Source: Bigelowiella natans CCMP2755 (lineage: Eukaryota; Cercozoa; Chlorarachniophyceae). Taken from it: 47,500 bases of DNA. This document shows, piece by piece, positions 46,421 to 47,500 of this stretch (its first letter is position 1; each line of letters begins with the position of its first letter). Under the pieces are notes generated by a model that saw nothing but the letters and a program-made list of their open reading frames with translations, was not told where the DNA came from and searched no databases. The position numbers and the translations under genes are program-made. The DNA lies in assembly GCA_000320545.1 (NCBI GenBank), contig ADNK01001727.1, positions 1 through 47,500 of the forward strand, read 5' to 3'.

Positions 46421-47500
46421 CATGTACGAGAAGTCGTACCACTACGTCATCGGCTCGCCATACCTCTATAAGAGGAGGAGAAGGGGAGGCGGAGGGAGGT
46501 GCTGGTTGCGATCCGTAGGCATTTTTCACTAGATCTAGCGGCTACAACATAGGATTGGTAATGTATTAGAATCCTGGTGCTGTTGGCAATCAATTATGAG
46601 TGAATGAGTGAGTACTTCGAGCATCTGAGCATCATGTGTACATGTGTAGTGGAAGAATGATCATGCTGGAATCATGCTGCTGTCAGGATTACTAAAGATC
46701 AATACCAACTTCTTCTACTACCATGTGTAATAATAACAATAATAATAATAATAATAATAGTAGCACAGAGGGGGAGGACAGCAGAAAAGAGAGATCTTCT
46801 CTATTTCTAAAAAGCGACAGGACAAGGAAAGTGGATCATAATGAAACTAGGAAATAAAAATGTGGTGAAAAACACAACAACCGAGGCAACTTATTTGCTA
46901 ATGGATAGTAAGGATGAGGATGGAGGAATGGCAAACCACGTACTGCTACTACTAGTAGTAGTAGTACTACCACCAAAGGGGTGTTTATGTACTTTTCCTA
47001 CTGTTTAGCGAGATCATCGTCGTTCACAAATTCCTACTTATCTTCCAGGAAAAGAGGATGAAGATGATAGGGAGGGGAAGGAGAGAAGGAGGACGTCTCT
47101 CAGCTGCAGAAGTTTTAGGATCAATGGAGGTAGAAAGAGCCTCACGAAGAAAGAAGGAACGATATACCAGCACTTTCTGTTTTGTTTTTAACCTGGTTAA
47201 TCCCCGAATAACTAACTCACGGTGTAGGAGAATAGACGGTGTAAACGCAATATATATACCAAAAGAATCGATTATTTCAATAGTATGTACAATATTCGTC
47301 TTGCATTCTCCTATCACACACTTTTAAGCAGCCCTCTTCCTTCATTTAACAAATATGCTTCAAATCTAGAAAGTTTCCCTGCATAAAATCAATTATTCAG
47401 CTGTGGCTTGGACATTCTCCAAGGTTGTTATCATTCATTCATCAATGACCAAACACGTGATGCACAACCTCTTAAGAATGGCATTGATATGTAGTGCTTG

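Larger units (their letters stand above)
45671..47500. other. Right-hand region upstream of the kinesin gene
   Basis: Holds the kinesin promoter region and mostly low-complexity DNA. Apart from the possible exon at 46104-46033, I can support no gene. A purine-rich block at 47049-47160 is open in two plus-strand frames (KEDEDDREGKERRR in one) after a CTTCCAG acceptor-like site, but has no partner exon. Confidence 0.45.

Noticed and set aside
46296-46532. Ser/Asn-rich (or Ala/Thr-rich) open frames over the AGC/AAC repeat
   Set aside because: Open because of the repeat; no supporting start, splice site or non-repeat homology.

Overview
This is a eukaryotic chromosome end. The left edge is a CCCTAA telomere array mixed with CCCGTA variants. 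The genes inward of it are split by many short GT-AG introns, the DNA is full of di- and trinucleotide microsatellites, and mitochondrial and kinesin genes are present. It looks like a protist nuclear genome. I cannot name the organism; no rRNA or other diagnostic gene is visible.

Layout. 1-229: telomere. About 1-3.1 kb: minus-strand helical-repeat gene, incomplete. 3.25-10.17 kb: a 2.3-thousand-residue minus-strand reading frame with no intron, carrying a RanBP2-type zinc finger, several NHL/beta-propeller regions and a SPRY-like domain. 10.37-14.78 kb: Ariadne-type RBR ubiquitin ligase, at least 14 exons, minus. 14.96-16.39 kb: PH-like/coiled-coil protein, 7 exons, minus. 17.51-19.13 kb: mitochondrial pyruvate dehydrogenase E1 alpha, 4 exons, plus. 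20.30-22.55 kb: GT61-type glycosyltransferase, 3 exons, minus. 22.97-28.68 kb: complete Ty3/gypsy retrotransposon with two LTRs that look identical, a 4-bp target duplication and one intact gag-pol frame. 28.7-31.1 kb: gene-free DNA with two minisatellites. 31.19-32.17 kb: Q/P/Y-rich protein, minus, 5' end missing. 32.7-33.2 kb: possible plus-strand RS-rich exon. 33.2-34.9 kb: no gene seen. 34.9-45.67 kb: a kinesin-2-like motor gene of about 30 small exons, minus. 45.7-47.5 kb: one possible exon and low-complexity DNA.

Exon models were built by hand from reading frame, GT/AG sites, phase agreement and family motifs; unresolved junctions are stated. The minus-strand run from the telomere to 16.4 kb holds an RBR ligase next to a giant protein with a zinc finger of a type that can bind ubiquitin, but a functional link is only an inference. 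The most notable items are the intron-free giant gene inside an intron-dense region, the kinesin with variant P-loop GQSSSGKT and microsatellite-borne coding and splice sites, and the apparently young retrotransposon with an unusual integrase and C-terminal extension.
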